Shown piece by piece: positions 11,455-22,908 of a stretch of DNA of 64,000 bases (positions are counted from its first letter, which is position 1; each line of letters starts with the position of its first letter). Where the stretch lies: NCBI GenBank assembly GCA_020912385.1, contig CP087218.1, forward strand, positions 1,736,001-1,800,000, read 5' to 3'. The DNA is from Neofusicoccum parvum (lineage: Eukaryota > Ascomycota > Dothideomycetes > Botryosphaeriales > Botryosphaeriaceae). Both the position numbers and the translations under genes were made by a program. The notes beneath the pieces are model-generated. The model was not told the DNA's origin. It did not search any database and worked only from the letters and a program-made list of their open reading frames with translations.

Positions 11455-14400
11455 CTAGTCCCCTCCCCTTACCCTCTTCCCCGGGCTGACCGACCCAGAT
11501 CCCCCCCTCGTCGGCGTGATCGTAAAGTTCCCCAGCGGCGGACCGCGCCCGGACGGGCTCCTGATGGTCGGGGTACTGGTCGGATGCGGTGCCGGCGCAG
11601 GCAGGCTGGTTTGCCTGATGTTAGTGCTGCCGTGGCTGCCATGGTGACTGTCCGTACTGCTACCGCCTGCGCTAGTTGGACCGCTGGCGGCGCTGGTGGG
11701 GCCGCTGTTGCTGTTGCTGTTGCTGGTGCTGTTGCCGTTGCCGTTGCTGCTGTCATACCCGCGGATGCCGCTGTTGTGGGCGTAGGCGGATGCGTTGTTG
11801 TTAAAAGCGTGGTGGCGCTTGGCTGGGTGGTGATCTTCCGTCGCTTTCAGCTTCGCGACCGCCACTTGCTCTTCGCGCCAATCCTCGGTCTTCTGGAGCA
11901 TGATATCGACCACAGCATCGCGGTGTCCCTCGAGCATGTTGGGAATGTCGTTGTGCGGGGAACGCAGCACGTTACCGTATTTCTTACGAAGCTTGCGCTG
12001 GCGAGACGGATCCCAGGCGGCGTGGTGGTCGGCGACGAAGATGTGGGAGTACTGTCCGAGATTAGATTCGGCAAAGCTAACGCGGTATTGATAGAGTTGA
12101 ACCTACGTCGTAGTACCAGGCGCCGATGTAATCATCAGTCATCTTCTTGATTGACTGAAGGCTGTTCTCGGCGATGAAGGCGAAGATGTGATCCGTCTCC
12201 TTTGTGCAGTCGTCTTCATTCAAATGGTCAGTCTTCTGCTGGAAATTACGATCGTGACAAACAGCTTACCATTCTCGCCCATCAAATCCAGGATGCCAGA
12301 GTACGCTGCACCTACTCCTATGAAGAACTTGTGGGTATTCTCGCCAAGCCTGTAGTCATAAGCACAGCACAGGATTGAATACTGAAATGGGATTTGGAAA
12401 ACTCACGAGATGTAGTTTTCCCACAGGTAGGTAGCCAGCTCGCGCGTCAAAAGAGCACGTGCATCATCGGAATCCGCATCAGCATATTCCGGCAGACCCT
12501 AGGCATGTTGTCAGCACAAGCTCGCTCGAGGACAACAAACGCGAAGGCATCACTTACATTCGGGTCGGTGATGTGCTCTGGGATGTTGACATCAATGACA
12601 CCAAACCCGTTCTTTACCGCCCACTCGACGTACGTCTTCGTGACATCGGTCTTGATGAGGCATGTCAGTGCGAGCATACCAACACGGGTAAGGGAAACGT
12701 ACGACGAAGATGTTGTGGAGGTTGATTTTCTTGCTGCGGGGATCCGTGAGAGCTGTGGTCTCCGGGGGCTCGTGGAAAATGACGAGAAGCGGCCGTTCCT
12801 CGGCGAAGTTGTGTCTGTTCAAAGTGAGTCGAGAAACCTCTCTTCCGAGATGTCTGCAGTAGAACTTACGTAGCTAGGACTTGCTTCTCAAAAGACCTCG
12901 AGATCTTGTCCCTTAAAATGAAAAGTTCCGTCATCCGGTATTGATGCCAGAAATCGGAGGCATCGGCTTGCCGAACAATGTCGTGTATCCTGCGAGCATG
13001 CAGTGCGTTCGCCACAGCCTTGCTGTCGTGCTTGGGATACATGCACTTCCAATACCTAGACTGGTACCGCTTAACCAGGTCTACCGTACTTAGACCCAAA
13101 GCCGATGGCTGGACGTCGCGTTCTTCTTCTTGTCCTTCCGAGTTTATTACTGTTCCCAAACGGTCCGGCGGCTCGCCCATCAACGTCCTTGTGACTGCAA
13201 CTGCCGATCTTGCAATCGACTGAAGATTGTAGCCACCTTCTAGGCAAACGACGATCTTGCCGTTTGCTAATGACATGAGCATATGCGTCATGTGAGCATA
13301 GCAAGCCGGTGACACCTTGCACTTTCCGAGTCGGTCGCCGTCAGCAGCGTCGAATCCAGCGGCTACGATGACAAGCTGCGGATTAAACTCCTGTGCGATG
13401 GGCATGACGACTTGCTGGAAGGCGAACATGTAATCTCCATCTCCCATTCCCTGGTCGCTCCATGGGATATTTACGTTCTTCCCCTCGCCCGGTCCCTCGC
13501 CACAGTGCGTGTGGTCGCCGTAGTTGTTGCTTGGGTAGAATGTACCGTTCATGTGGACGTGGATGGAGATGTATAGGACGTTCGGGTCGTTGTAGAACGC
13601 CCTTTGTACGCCGTTACCGTGGTGGACATCCCAATCTAGGATGAGAATCTTCCGACACTTTTCCCCGAAGTCTTCCTGGCAGACTCTGGCGGCAACGCTG
13701 ACGTTGTTGAAGAAGCAGAATCCTCCAGGTGAATCATGCTCAGCATGATGGCCTGGTGGCCGGATTACTGCAACTGCGTTTCTCACGTGGCCTGCAACCA
13801 CGGCACGAGCTGCTTCGATAGCTCCACCGGCTGAAAGGCTCGCGCAGGTAAACGTAGCCGGGTGCAGGTAAACAGAATCCATATCCGAGGCCATCTCGTT
13901 GAGAGTCTCTTGCGAGAAGTCTGGGAATGTCAGCAGGGCGTTTCATTTGGTAGGAGCAGCGCTGGGTTTACTTTGGTACTCCCTAACGCGTGAATAGTGA
14001 TCCCTGGTATGGACTAAGCAGATCTCTTCTTCGGTCGCAGGCCTTGCGTTGATCCTCCAGAGGGAGAAGTCAGGATCGGCTGGATGATGAGATGGTGTTT
14101 CTACCAATCCAGCTTCTGCAAGCTCGTTGAAGATCTCCATGATTCTCCGGGGGTCCTCCGGATGGATGTCGTCCTCACTCAACATGGCGTCGAGTGGTTC
14201 GGTGTGGAACCTCATGCGCACATCGTAGACGAGTCCCGAGCGTCTGGAGCTGTAAGGTAGCTTCTCCGACTTGGGCTTCGGGGCATCAATAACGACCATG
14301 GCTCTTTGGCGATACTTGGGCGTCGTGATGTCGGTTGCCTCGTCGGAGCTTTCCTCCGACACCGATGCAGAGTCACTCTCAATCATAGGCTCGCCGGCGG

Positions 14401-14587
14401 GCTCGGCAAACGGCCCGAAGATTGGGTCATGGGGTGAGGATGAAGTCTGCCTCAAATCTTTCAGAGGCAGTGGGGCGGTAAAGCTGATGAGGGAGGGGTT
14501 CACAGTCTCGTTTGTGCCATTTGGCGGCTCGGTCGGCCTCAGGGATGAACCGTCGCTGCCGACGTAGATATCGTCGTCGAGGTTCAT
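11455..14587 (-). CDS. hdaA: Class II histone deacetylase with Arb2 domain (HDA1/Clr3 type)
   Basis: A zinc-dependent nuclear deacetylase that removes acetyl groups from histone tails and represses transcription; in fungi it influences heterochromatin and secondary metabolism. Eight exons: 14587-13972, 13920-12870, 12814-12703, 12650-12558, 12498-12407, 12349-12270, 12213-12107 and 12051-11455. The seven introns are 51-59 nt and all junctions keep frame, giving 915 aa. Residues about 1-125 are an acidic, Ser-rich leader. The HDAC domain (about 130-480) carries RPPGHHAEHD near 256, DWDVHHGNG near 301 and AAGFDAADGD, so the zinc and charge-relay residues are intact. Residues about 555-800 form the Arb2 domain (VIFHEPPE, FFIGVGAAYSG, FVADHHAAWDP). 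The tail is Asn/Ser/Gly-rich and disordered. It lies downstream of GAPDH on the same strand. Confidence 0.95.
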
Positions 14588-15710
14588 GGTGAGAGTGGCG
14601 CAAGAGCCAGGAATGATTATGCAGAGATGAAAGCGGTCATCGATACATGTTTAACAGCAAGGGTACTTCGACAAGTCAGCGGACTGGGCAGCAAAAGTGA
14701 ACGGATTCGAGCGTGAAGCATTTCCATTGTGCAAGCCACAAGGGAGAACAGGAAGTGACATCAGGGTTGACGGAAGCTCCTAGCACATACTCACGGTGAA
14801 CGAAGTGAAGCACGTCCTGGCGCGCCAAAGCAGAGCTGACTGGAAGGGGAAGCCGGGGTCGAAAGGCAACGTAATGTTACAACGGCCGAAACAGAAATGA
14901 TGAGAAGGTGAGGCTGATGCAGGACGATTAGCGAGCGATCTCCGACCTAATTTGCATCAATCTGTAAAGTTCGTCGTGGCCAGGGCTTTGGCGCAGCGAT
15001 GCGGTGTCCAGAACAGCCGGCTGGCGACACCCCGAGCGGCCAGCAAGCGCGGCGTGCGCACGTGGAGAGCAGGCGGTTGGTGCCAAGAAGCTAGCACGGG
15101 GCATCTCACCTGTCTTCTGCGAGGCAGCAGACTTCTCTCGGCCTCCGCAGTGAGTGCCGGACGTGTCTCGATGGGGGCTGTTGGTGGTGTTTGGGGTGTG
15201 CGCTTGCATGCGATGCTCGATACCCCAAATCATCCGAAGTCGTCCCGGAAAGCTTGGCGCGCTGTCCTTGTGGCCGTCGCCGCCATCATTCGTGCATGCT
15301 GCGCAGAGAGCGTGCAAGAGAAAATAACGATCTTCGACCCATCTGGTGTTGGCTGCAGAACATGGCAGGGGCGTCTGCGTCTCTCCGCATGGGCAGAGCA
15401 GCCTCGTCCCGCACGCACGGAACCGAAGCTCGAACACGTCGTTCAGCATGCTCAAGCAAGCACTACTGACTGCTGATCAAACATAGCCATGGCTAGTCAG
15501 TTCAGCTGTCCCTATACTTTTACCACATGACTCAAAGTTCCTAGTCGTACAGACGAATGCTTCGAATCCCCCGCAGTCGGACTTATCTCGGGATACCGAG
15601 TCTTAGCGATGGAGTCTTACGTACGTGGGGTGTGCGCATTGTTGGAAGTGATCGACTGGACTCTGAATACTGGATCTTGAATTCTTTATATTGAGTATTA
15701 GAAGCTTATG
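14588..15710. other. Upstream region of the histone deacetylase gene
   Basis: The promoter side of the deacetylase, GC-moderate to about 15.5 kb and then AT-richer. Two long overlapping ORFs (14928-15455 minus, 14952-15476 plus) have no domain and appear spurious. Confidence 0.55.
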
Positions 15711-15720
15711 TATATAAAAA
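15711..15720 (+). promoter_or_regulatory. TATA-like box
   Basis: TATATAAAAA on the plus strand, 161 bp upstream of the ATG of the candidate gene at 15881. No recognised plus-strand gene otherwise explains it. Confidence 0.35.
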
Positions 15721-16469
15721 AGTGAGGATCAAGAATCGGTCATTGGGAACCTGATATTGGGGACTTGGGGTTGGGTATTGAATATGGATTGCTGAAGTAA
15801 TCGGGCCAAAAGAGCCGCTGGATTTAGCTGGAATGTCTGAACATATCCATGAAAATCTCGTCAAGTTTTAGGGAGCACAAATGAAATTCCCTATATCCTG
15901 CCGATGCTCGTGTCTTTGTTGTTCTGTCTCCATGGCGAAGGGAAGACGCTGCTCGGATGCAACAACAGATTATCTAGACTTCACACTTCGTTCGCTAGCA
16001 AAGTGTTGGAGAGTCGCCTTCAAGTCTCACCGCGCCGCTTACAAAGATCATGTCGCAATGCTGTTTCGTAAGCATGGTTCAATCCTTCTTGAGCCGGCGG
16101 GAAGCAAGGCGGCTAACAATAGACTACAGGGAAAACCGATGCAGTGAACGTACCTCCGCAGGAACACGCCACTGAACTCGAATCCTACAGGCTCAAACCA
16201 ACACTACTTCGCCGCACGCCGCTGTCTCGCTGGCTAGTCCAGATCAGCAATCCAGGAATCGTCGTCGGCGGTAGCATGCATCTGCACAGTTCGGAGCATT
16301 TCACGAGCATATCAGAACAAGTGCCAAAAAAGTCATTCAATTTTCCTGTCTATACACGTGCTCCCTTATCCTCATCATTGGTCATGCCGAAGCTATTATG
16401 CTTGTTTTTCTCCCCTCGAGAGCTCGCCTTCTACAGGCGACTCCGTTCGCCGATCTCTTCTGTAGAGAT

Positions 16470-17803
<1,334 letters not shown>

Positions 17804-17815
17804 GGTTGCTATGTT

Positions 17816-17892
17816 CTGTTGGGCCTGACGTCAGCAGCTGTGGCGCGGGGTGTTGTTGCGAGAGGCAGAGCGAGGGCGAGGAGGCGTACCTG
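17816..17892 (-). promoter_or_regulatory. Probable 5' UTR intron of GAPDH with a CRE palindrome
   Basis: On the minus strand, CCCAG followed by GTACGC at 17889 forms a donor. A TCAG ending at 17825, or AACAG ending at 17816, is a possible acceptor just before the ATG. The palindrome TGACGTCA (17826-17833), the consensus for CREB/ATF-type bZIP factors, falls at the 3' end of this intron and also contains a CTGAC branch-like motif. Confidence 0.45.
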
Positions 17893-17973
17893 GGGGTGGG
17901 AGTAGTGGATGGTGTGGTGTAGGATGGGAGGTGAGTGTTGGAGCTGGGAACGCAGCGAGGAGGGGCAGGCACG

Positions 17974-17980
17974 TATTTAA
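17974..17980 (-). promoter_or_regulatory. TATA-like element of GAPDH
   Basis: TTAAATA on the minus strand, 171 bp upstream of the GAPDH start codon and upstream of the proposed leader intron. Confidence 0.4.
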
Positions 17981-17989
17981 GAAGGGCTT

Positions 17990-20206
17990 GCTGTTGAGCA
18001 GATGGAAGAGCTGCGAAGTGGGGTGAACTTATGCGTTTTCGGCGGCTTGGACCTCCCTGTATTTTAAATTTCATAAGGTACGCATAACGTGATCTCAGCT
18101 AAATTCGCGCTGCCCGGTATCTCTGCATAACGACTCCGGATGGCGCTCGCAACCGCCATCGCAAGACACTCTGATGACCTCATCCTGAAGCCGCCGTCCT
18201 CGAGGTGCAGGCCCGGATCGCTGCCCCGCAATGCTGCCTCGGGGCTGCAGCGCAGCTCTCCCGACTACTCCCGATCGCTCCCGACCAGACGCCCTGCCGA
18301 AGCGGCCGTACAATACAGCGCATTACGCGCTTGGCGAGGTGAAAAATTGCAGCTTGGGGGGGAGCGTTGCACACCACGCGGGTTCCGCCTGCAACAATCT
18401 TTCGAGCGATTTCGCATGCCGCTTACTCAACAAATTGGGCCGTATCGGCCGACCCACCAATCCCATCCTGAGGCAGGCCATCGTCGAATGTTGTGGCCTG
18501 CTGGGCCAACGTGGAAAGCTGGGCTGACATAGTATGAGAGCCCACCCCATCGGCCCGCTCATCTATGCTCTGCGCATCTTGCGCCTTATGAGTCGAAACA
18601 TCACCACATCCCGCCCAGATCCTGTCTCGGATATGCGGGCTGAGCCGCACGCCGACCTCAGAAAAAGCGCAGTGTAACGAGATGCAGTTAGCATATCACA
18701 TCACTGCCACTCTCCACCACCATGGTGCAGGCCCGAGAGGACGCCGCTCTCGGCTCGCAGGGTAAGATTCATAAGCCTGTCGCCTTGCCACCTCGCCGGC
18801 GCATCCGGTCTGTCGCTGTAACGCTGGCACGCCTGGGCTGTCAGAACGCAGACGACGTGCGGGTGGCACCCACCGCGCCGGCGGGATGCCTTCCGGAGTC
18901 GCGGAGCGCGTTACCACGCCGACGTTGAGCGGGCCGCCAGCCCTGTTGGGAGCATCTTCTAACGCGCCAGGAGCTGTCCACGGGCTTGGCTGTGTCTGGG
19001 GGCTCAGTTCGGTGCAGCATGGTACGTGTTCGCTCTCTTCCAGGTTGTTTTTCGCTTCTTCACGGCGCAGATCCGCCTGCAAGCCATGTTTTCTTTTGCA
19101 AATCCCGCGCTCATAAATGGCCGAGGGCCAATTCTTCGCTATCGTCCAGCCACCAACGTCGATTCATCCCGTCGCTCCTCTCCCACGTCTCTTTCCAGTT
19201 TTGCGCGGCCTGGCAACGGTTGACTGGCGCTCCGATGCGATAAGGCGAGAGATCGTCGGCCGTCGGCGATTTCTCCAGGCCTGACCGGAAAGCAAGAGCA
19301 GCCAACAAGACTCCGCGGTACGACGGCAGCCGGTCAGCTTCTTGCGGACGTGGGGTATAAATGGGGACCGACATGGACGGCAGCGGGTATGTCGAGTCCT
19401 ATCGTTTTGTGCTGCCAGCACATGCGGCACCCCCAAGGCTCCGAGGCGAGCATGAATTTTTAATGGTGGCCGATTACGGAGACACGTGCGAGGCTTAGAC
19501 ATGGCGGTGGATTCGACCCGCCGTACCCGCGCGGCAGCAGCAATGGATCGCAGCAACACCATGGCTGTGAGCACGGGACTGGAAATGCTTGGAAATGTCC
19601 AAAGAGGTGGTGATGGCAGGCTCTGGCAGCTGGCGAATCAGAAGGCCCCTTTTGGTAATGCAGCAATTGATTCGGCCGCGGCCCTTGGGCTGCTGGCATT
19701 TGGAACGCTCAGAACTGGCATCATTGCAAACTTTCTGCACATCTTCTGGGGTCTGCTTGCTCCGCGAAGGCGGATGGCGTGAGAGGAAACAGTGCGTGGA
19801 GGGCAGCTGCAGCACTAAACCGCATTCGCCCCAGCTCTCTCGCGCGGCTCTGATTGGCCGGCGCGGCGCACTGGAGCCGCACCCCAGGGCCGCGGGTTGC
19901 AGGCTCGAGAGACATATGGACGTGATGCCGCCGGATTGCGAAGGGAGCAGCGTGCGGCACAGCAGCACGATTGGTGCTGGCTGCGAGGGAATCCGGGCGT
20001 TGGTCGCCGTCGTCCGCGCAGAGATCGGGATTAGCCGTGGCGTGAGACGTCCATTTTCTGTTCCATCCACGCGAACCCTCATCATCGTACCTCGCCCAGC
20101 TGCAATCAACCCACCACCGTCAATTGGCCCGCCGTCGTGAGCCCCACGGCTGCAGACTCGCCCTCCCCTTCGGATTCCGTGCAACTCTCCACTCCACACC
20201 GACACA
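17990..20206. other. Divergent promoter region between GAPDH and COX5
   Basis: About 2.2 kb separates two divergently transcribed housekeeping genes. It has CCAAT-type motifs but no recognised gene. A 464-codon minus-strand frame (19495-20889) runs antisense through COX5, has no domain and is not accepted. Confidence 0.55.
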
Positions 20207-20938
20207 ATGCTGCGCTCCAGCATCGCCCGCGCCGCCAGCGCCGCTCCCTCGGTCGCCCGCCCTGCCCTGCGCGCGCCCAAGCTCGCCCAAGCTGTCTGCG
20301 CCCAGCAGCAGTCTCGCCAGGCCCACGCCATCTCCAACCCGACTCTGGCCGATATTGAGAAGCGATGGGAGCAGATGCCGCCCCAGGAGCAGGCCGAGCT
20401 GTGGATGGCCCTGAGAGACCGCATGAAGGTCGACTGGAAGGAGCTGACCCTGCAGGAGAAGAAGGCCGGTACGTACGCCCAATGCGCGCGAGATGAGCGT
20501 GTCGAGCCGGCGTCGATGGCACGCCACGGCGAGCGGCCATCGACGGCGTCCTGGACACGCCCACCCTCGCCGCTCGTCGAGAGAACACCACCCGCTGACC
20601 AGCCCGTGCGACAGCCTACTGGATTGCCTTCGGCCCCCACGGCCCCCGTGCTCTTCCCCCGCCCGATGAGACCAAGAAGGTCATCCTCTACACGCTGCTC
20701 GGTGTTGCCGCGGCCGGTGGCCTCTTCGCCTTCACCCGCATCTTCGCCGGCTCGGAGCCCAGGACCATGACCAAGGAGTACCAGGAGGCTTCGGAGGAGT
20801 ACCTGAAGGTACCATGCTCGCAGAAGTGTGTGTTTTGCGATGAGCGTTTGCTGACCCGTACCGCAGTCGCAAGGATCGGAGCCCATCACGGGCTACGACG
20901 GCATGCTCATCCAGAGCAAGCCGGGCCCCAAGGAGTAG
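20207..20938 (+). CDS. COX5: Cytochrome c oxidase subunit V (mammalian subunit IV family), mitochondrial
   Basis: A nuclear-encoded subunit of respiratory complex IV in the mitochondrial inner membrane. Three exons, 20207-20468, 20615-20808 and 20867-20938, give 175 aa. The introns are 146 and 58 nt. Residues 1-40 are Ala/Arg/Ser-rich with no acidic residue, a typical matrix-targeting presequence ending near SRQAHA. The conserved family region follows (IEKRWEQMPPQEQAELW, MKVDWKELTLQEKKA, YWIAFGPHGPR), then one membrane helix (VILYTLLGVAAAGGLFAFTR) and a short C-terminus ending in PGPKE. Length and order match fungal COX5. The gene is divergent from GAPDH. Confidence 0.95.
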
Positions 20939-21873
20939 AAGAGCGGTCGCTCCGATCAGTAGTAACAAGATACAGTGGCCGTTGTAGCACACAGTCCAGG
21001 TTTCCTTTGTTCAATGTGACAATATCGGGGGCTGCAGCGCGTTTGGTTGGAAGGTGGCTGGTCTGGTGCCGGACTGACACTGCGAATTCTCATGCCGCTG
21101 TACAGAAAATAGAAGAGGCATTGCTTGATACCATCGATCCCACTGGCTTCCGAGCTCGCCTTCTCAGCCCGTGGACAGTATGCAAAGTGTTGTTCAGATG
21201 CACCGGGAAACGGTCCATTCGTCCGGACGCGAGTGCAGGCAGAACCACCTGAATGGACGCCCCAGCGGCCATAAATCTGATTCAATGTGTGCTCGAACGT
21301 GTCGTACGACCCGCGCCGACCCGCGCTGACGGCTCCCGCGTCTCTACTTAATGACATCAGGGCAAGCGATATTGAAACAAAGGCCAGCTATATCGCGTGA
21401 CATCGGCGCAAGCAGCCCTCCACATTGCACAGCAGGCGCCAGTGCGTCCGCTTCTCTGGCCCAGCACGCAGCGCAGCGAATCCGGCGGGGTGCTTAGTCA
21501 AGCGGCTGCAGCCCTACACGGTGCATTGTCTCGGACCACCACTGCCCACTTGCAGCGCGACTGGAGCTTCCTAGCGCACCACCACCTCCCGCTCCCGCTC
21601 CCGCTCCCCGCCCCGCAAACCGCCATGCCACAATCCGTCTCTGCTCGCCGCGCACCGTGCCCTTGCCGTCCAAGATGCTGTGAAGCTGTGGCCCAGCGGG
21701 CGTGTCAGACCGGCCGTTCTTACAGGTGCAGACGCCCTGACCATCTCGCACCCTGCTCGATATAATATCCGCGCCGCGCCAGCAGCTGCAACAGCGCCAC
21801 ACCACACGCCCACCCTGCTATTGCTGAAGCCTCGAGTCCGCCCAGCAACGCCCGCCGCGACCGACCCTAGAAA
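20939..21873. other. Intergenic region
   Basis: The 3' flank of COX5 and upstream sequence of the gene at 21874. No recognised gene or structured element. Confidence 0.6.
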
Positions 21874-22908
21874 ATGCCGCCGGGCGGTGAGCGCATCATC
21901 AGCACCAGCTCCGGCGACGTCCTGGGCAGCCGCTGGGGACGAGCACCCGCCGCGCCGCAGCAGCATCGGCCCACGTCCACCCCACCACAACCGCCCGCCC
22001 AGGCCAATGGCAGCAGCGGCGATACCCTGGGCAGCAGGCAGGTGCCGCCCGGGTCGCCGCACCGCCAGGCCTCGGAGCCCATCACCAGCACCATCGACGA
22101 CGGCGACATCATAGGCCGCCGCTGGGTGCCCACGATCGACCGCCTCTCCTCCTCCACCGCACCCCTCCTCACCTCCCGGCACGCCACAGCCTCACCCCGG
22201 CCTCCCGCACACCACGGCGCCACCACCAGCACTCCCCAGACGCCCGCCACCAACGGCACCACGCCCACCACCCCCCCAACCGACCTCACCAAGCTCAAAC
22301 GCCTCATCGACCGCCTCTCCTGGAAATCCCACACCCTCCTCTACACGCGGCACCTGGCGCTCACCTCCCCGGCCGCAGCCACCGCCCCGGCCCAGCCGAC
22401 CACGATGTTCAAGCTCGACTTCTTCGAATACTACACGCTGCTGGAGCGGGTGCTGGTGCTGGTGCTCGCACACTTCCGGATCGCCGTGCCCAAGGGCGCC
22501 ATCGGCGGCGACAGGAGCCACCGCTACCACGAGAGCGTGCTGGAGGCGCTGGAGCGGCCCGGCGGCCCCGCCCACGAGCTGCTGGGCCGCGGCCCCGTGA
22601 GAGAGGCCCTGCGCCGCGCCAAGGGCTTCCGGAATCGCTGGAAGGGCGCGGATGAGCGCGTGGGTGGCGAGGCGTGGGAGTGCCAGGTTGAGGAGGTGGA
22701 GGAGCTGCGGTTGGAGGAGATGGTGGTGTGTGTGCTGGGGGCGTTGGAGAGGGTGTATCGAGTGGCGGAGGAGGAGGGGGGAGGGGCTAGGCCCGTTGAG
22801 GGCGAGGGGGGCGGGTGGGAGGGCGTGGTCGATGAGGATATGGAGGATGCGCCGTGGGAGGCGGTGGGTGATGCGATGGAGGATGTTATGGATATGGATG
22901 TGGAGTGA
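21874..22908 (+). CDS. Conserved Pezizomycotina protein of unknown function
   Basis: A single exon of 344 aa, starting at AAAATGCCG. The first 140 residues are disordered and Pro/Ser/Thr-rich, with two DVLGSRWG/DTLGSRQV-like repeats and a third related DIIGRRW. The ordered part (about 145-305) begins LKRLIDRLSWKSHTLLYTRH and continues FKLDFFEYYTLLERVLV, then a helical stretch with RYHESVLEAL and FRNRWKGADE. This resembles a helical domain I associate with uncharacterised filamentous-fungal proteins. The C-terminus is very acidic (DEDMEDAPWEAVGDAMED). No enzyme motif or localisation signal is seen. The repeated (D)xLGSRW box may be a short binding motif; function unknown. Confidence 0.7.
   Translation: MPPGGERIISTSSGDVLGSRWGRAPAAPQQHRPTSTPPQPPAQANGSSGDTLGSRQVPPGSPHRQASEPITSTIDDGDIIGRRWVPTIDRLSSSTAPLLTSRHATASPRPPAHHGATTSTPQTPATNGTTPTTPPTDLTKLKRLIDRLSWKSHTLLYTRHLALTSPAAATAPAQPTTMFKLDFFEYYTLLERVLVLVLAHFRIAVPKGAIGGDRSHRYHESVLEALERPGGPAHELLGRGPVREALRRAKGFRNRWKGADERVGGEAWECQVEEVEELRLEEMVVCVLGALERVYRVAEEEGGGARPVEGEGGGWEGVVDEDMEDAPWEAVGDAMEDVMDMDVE

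Noticed and set aside
14928..15476. Overlapping 175- and 174-codon ORFs on both strands
   Set aside because: They overlap each other almost fully, have no domain and no splice or promoter support.
18722..19116. Possible two-exon gene starting at CACCACCATGG (18722)
   Set aside because: A donor GTAAGA and several acceptors can be paired, but the products are short and unlike any family, and the branch sites are poor; chance is likely.
19495..20889. 464-codon minus-strand ORF
   Set aside because: It runs antisense through COX5 and its introns, has low-complexity composition and no recognisable domain.
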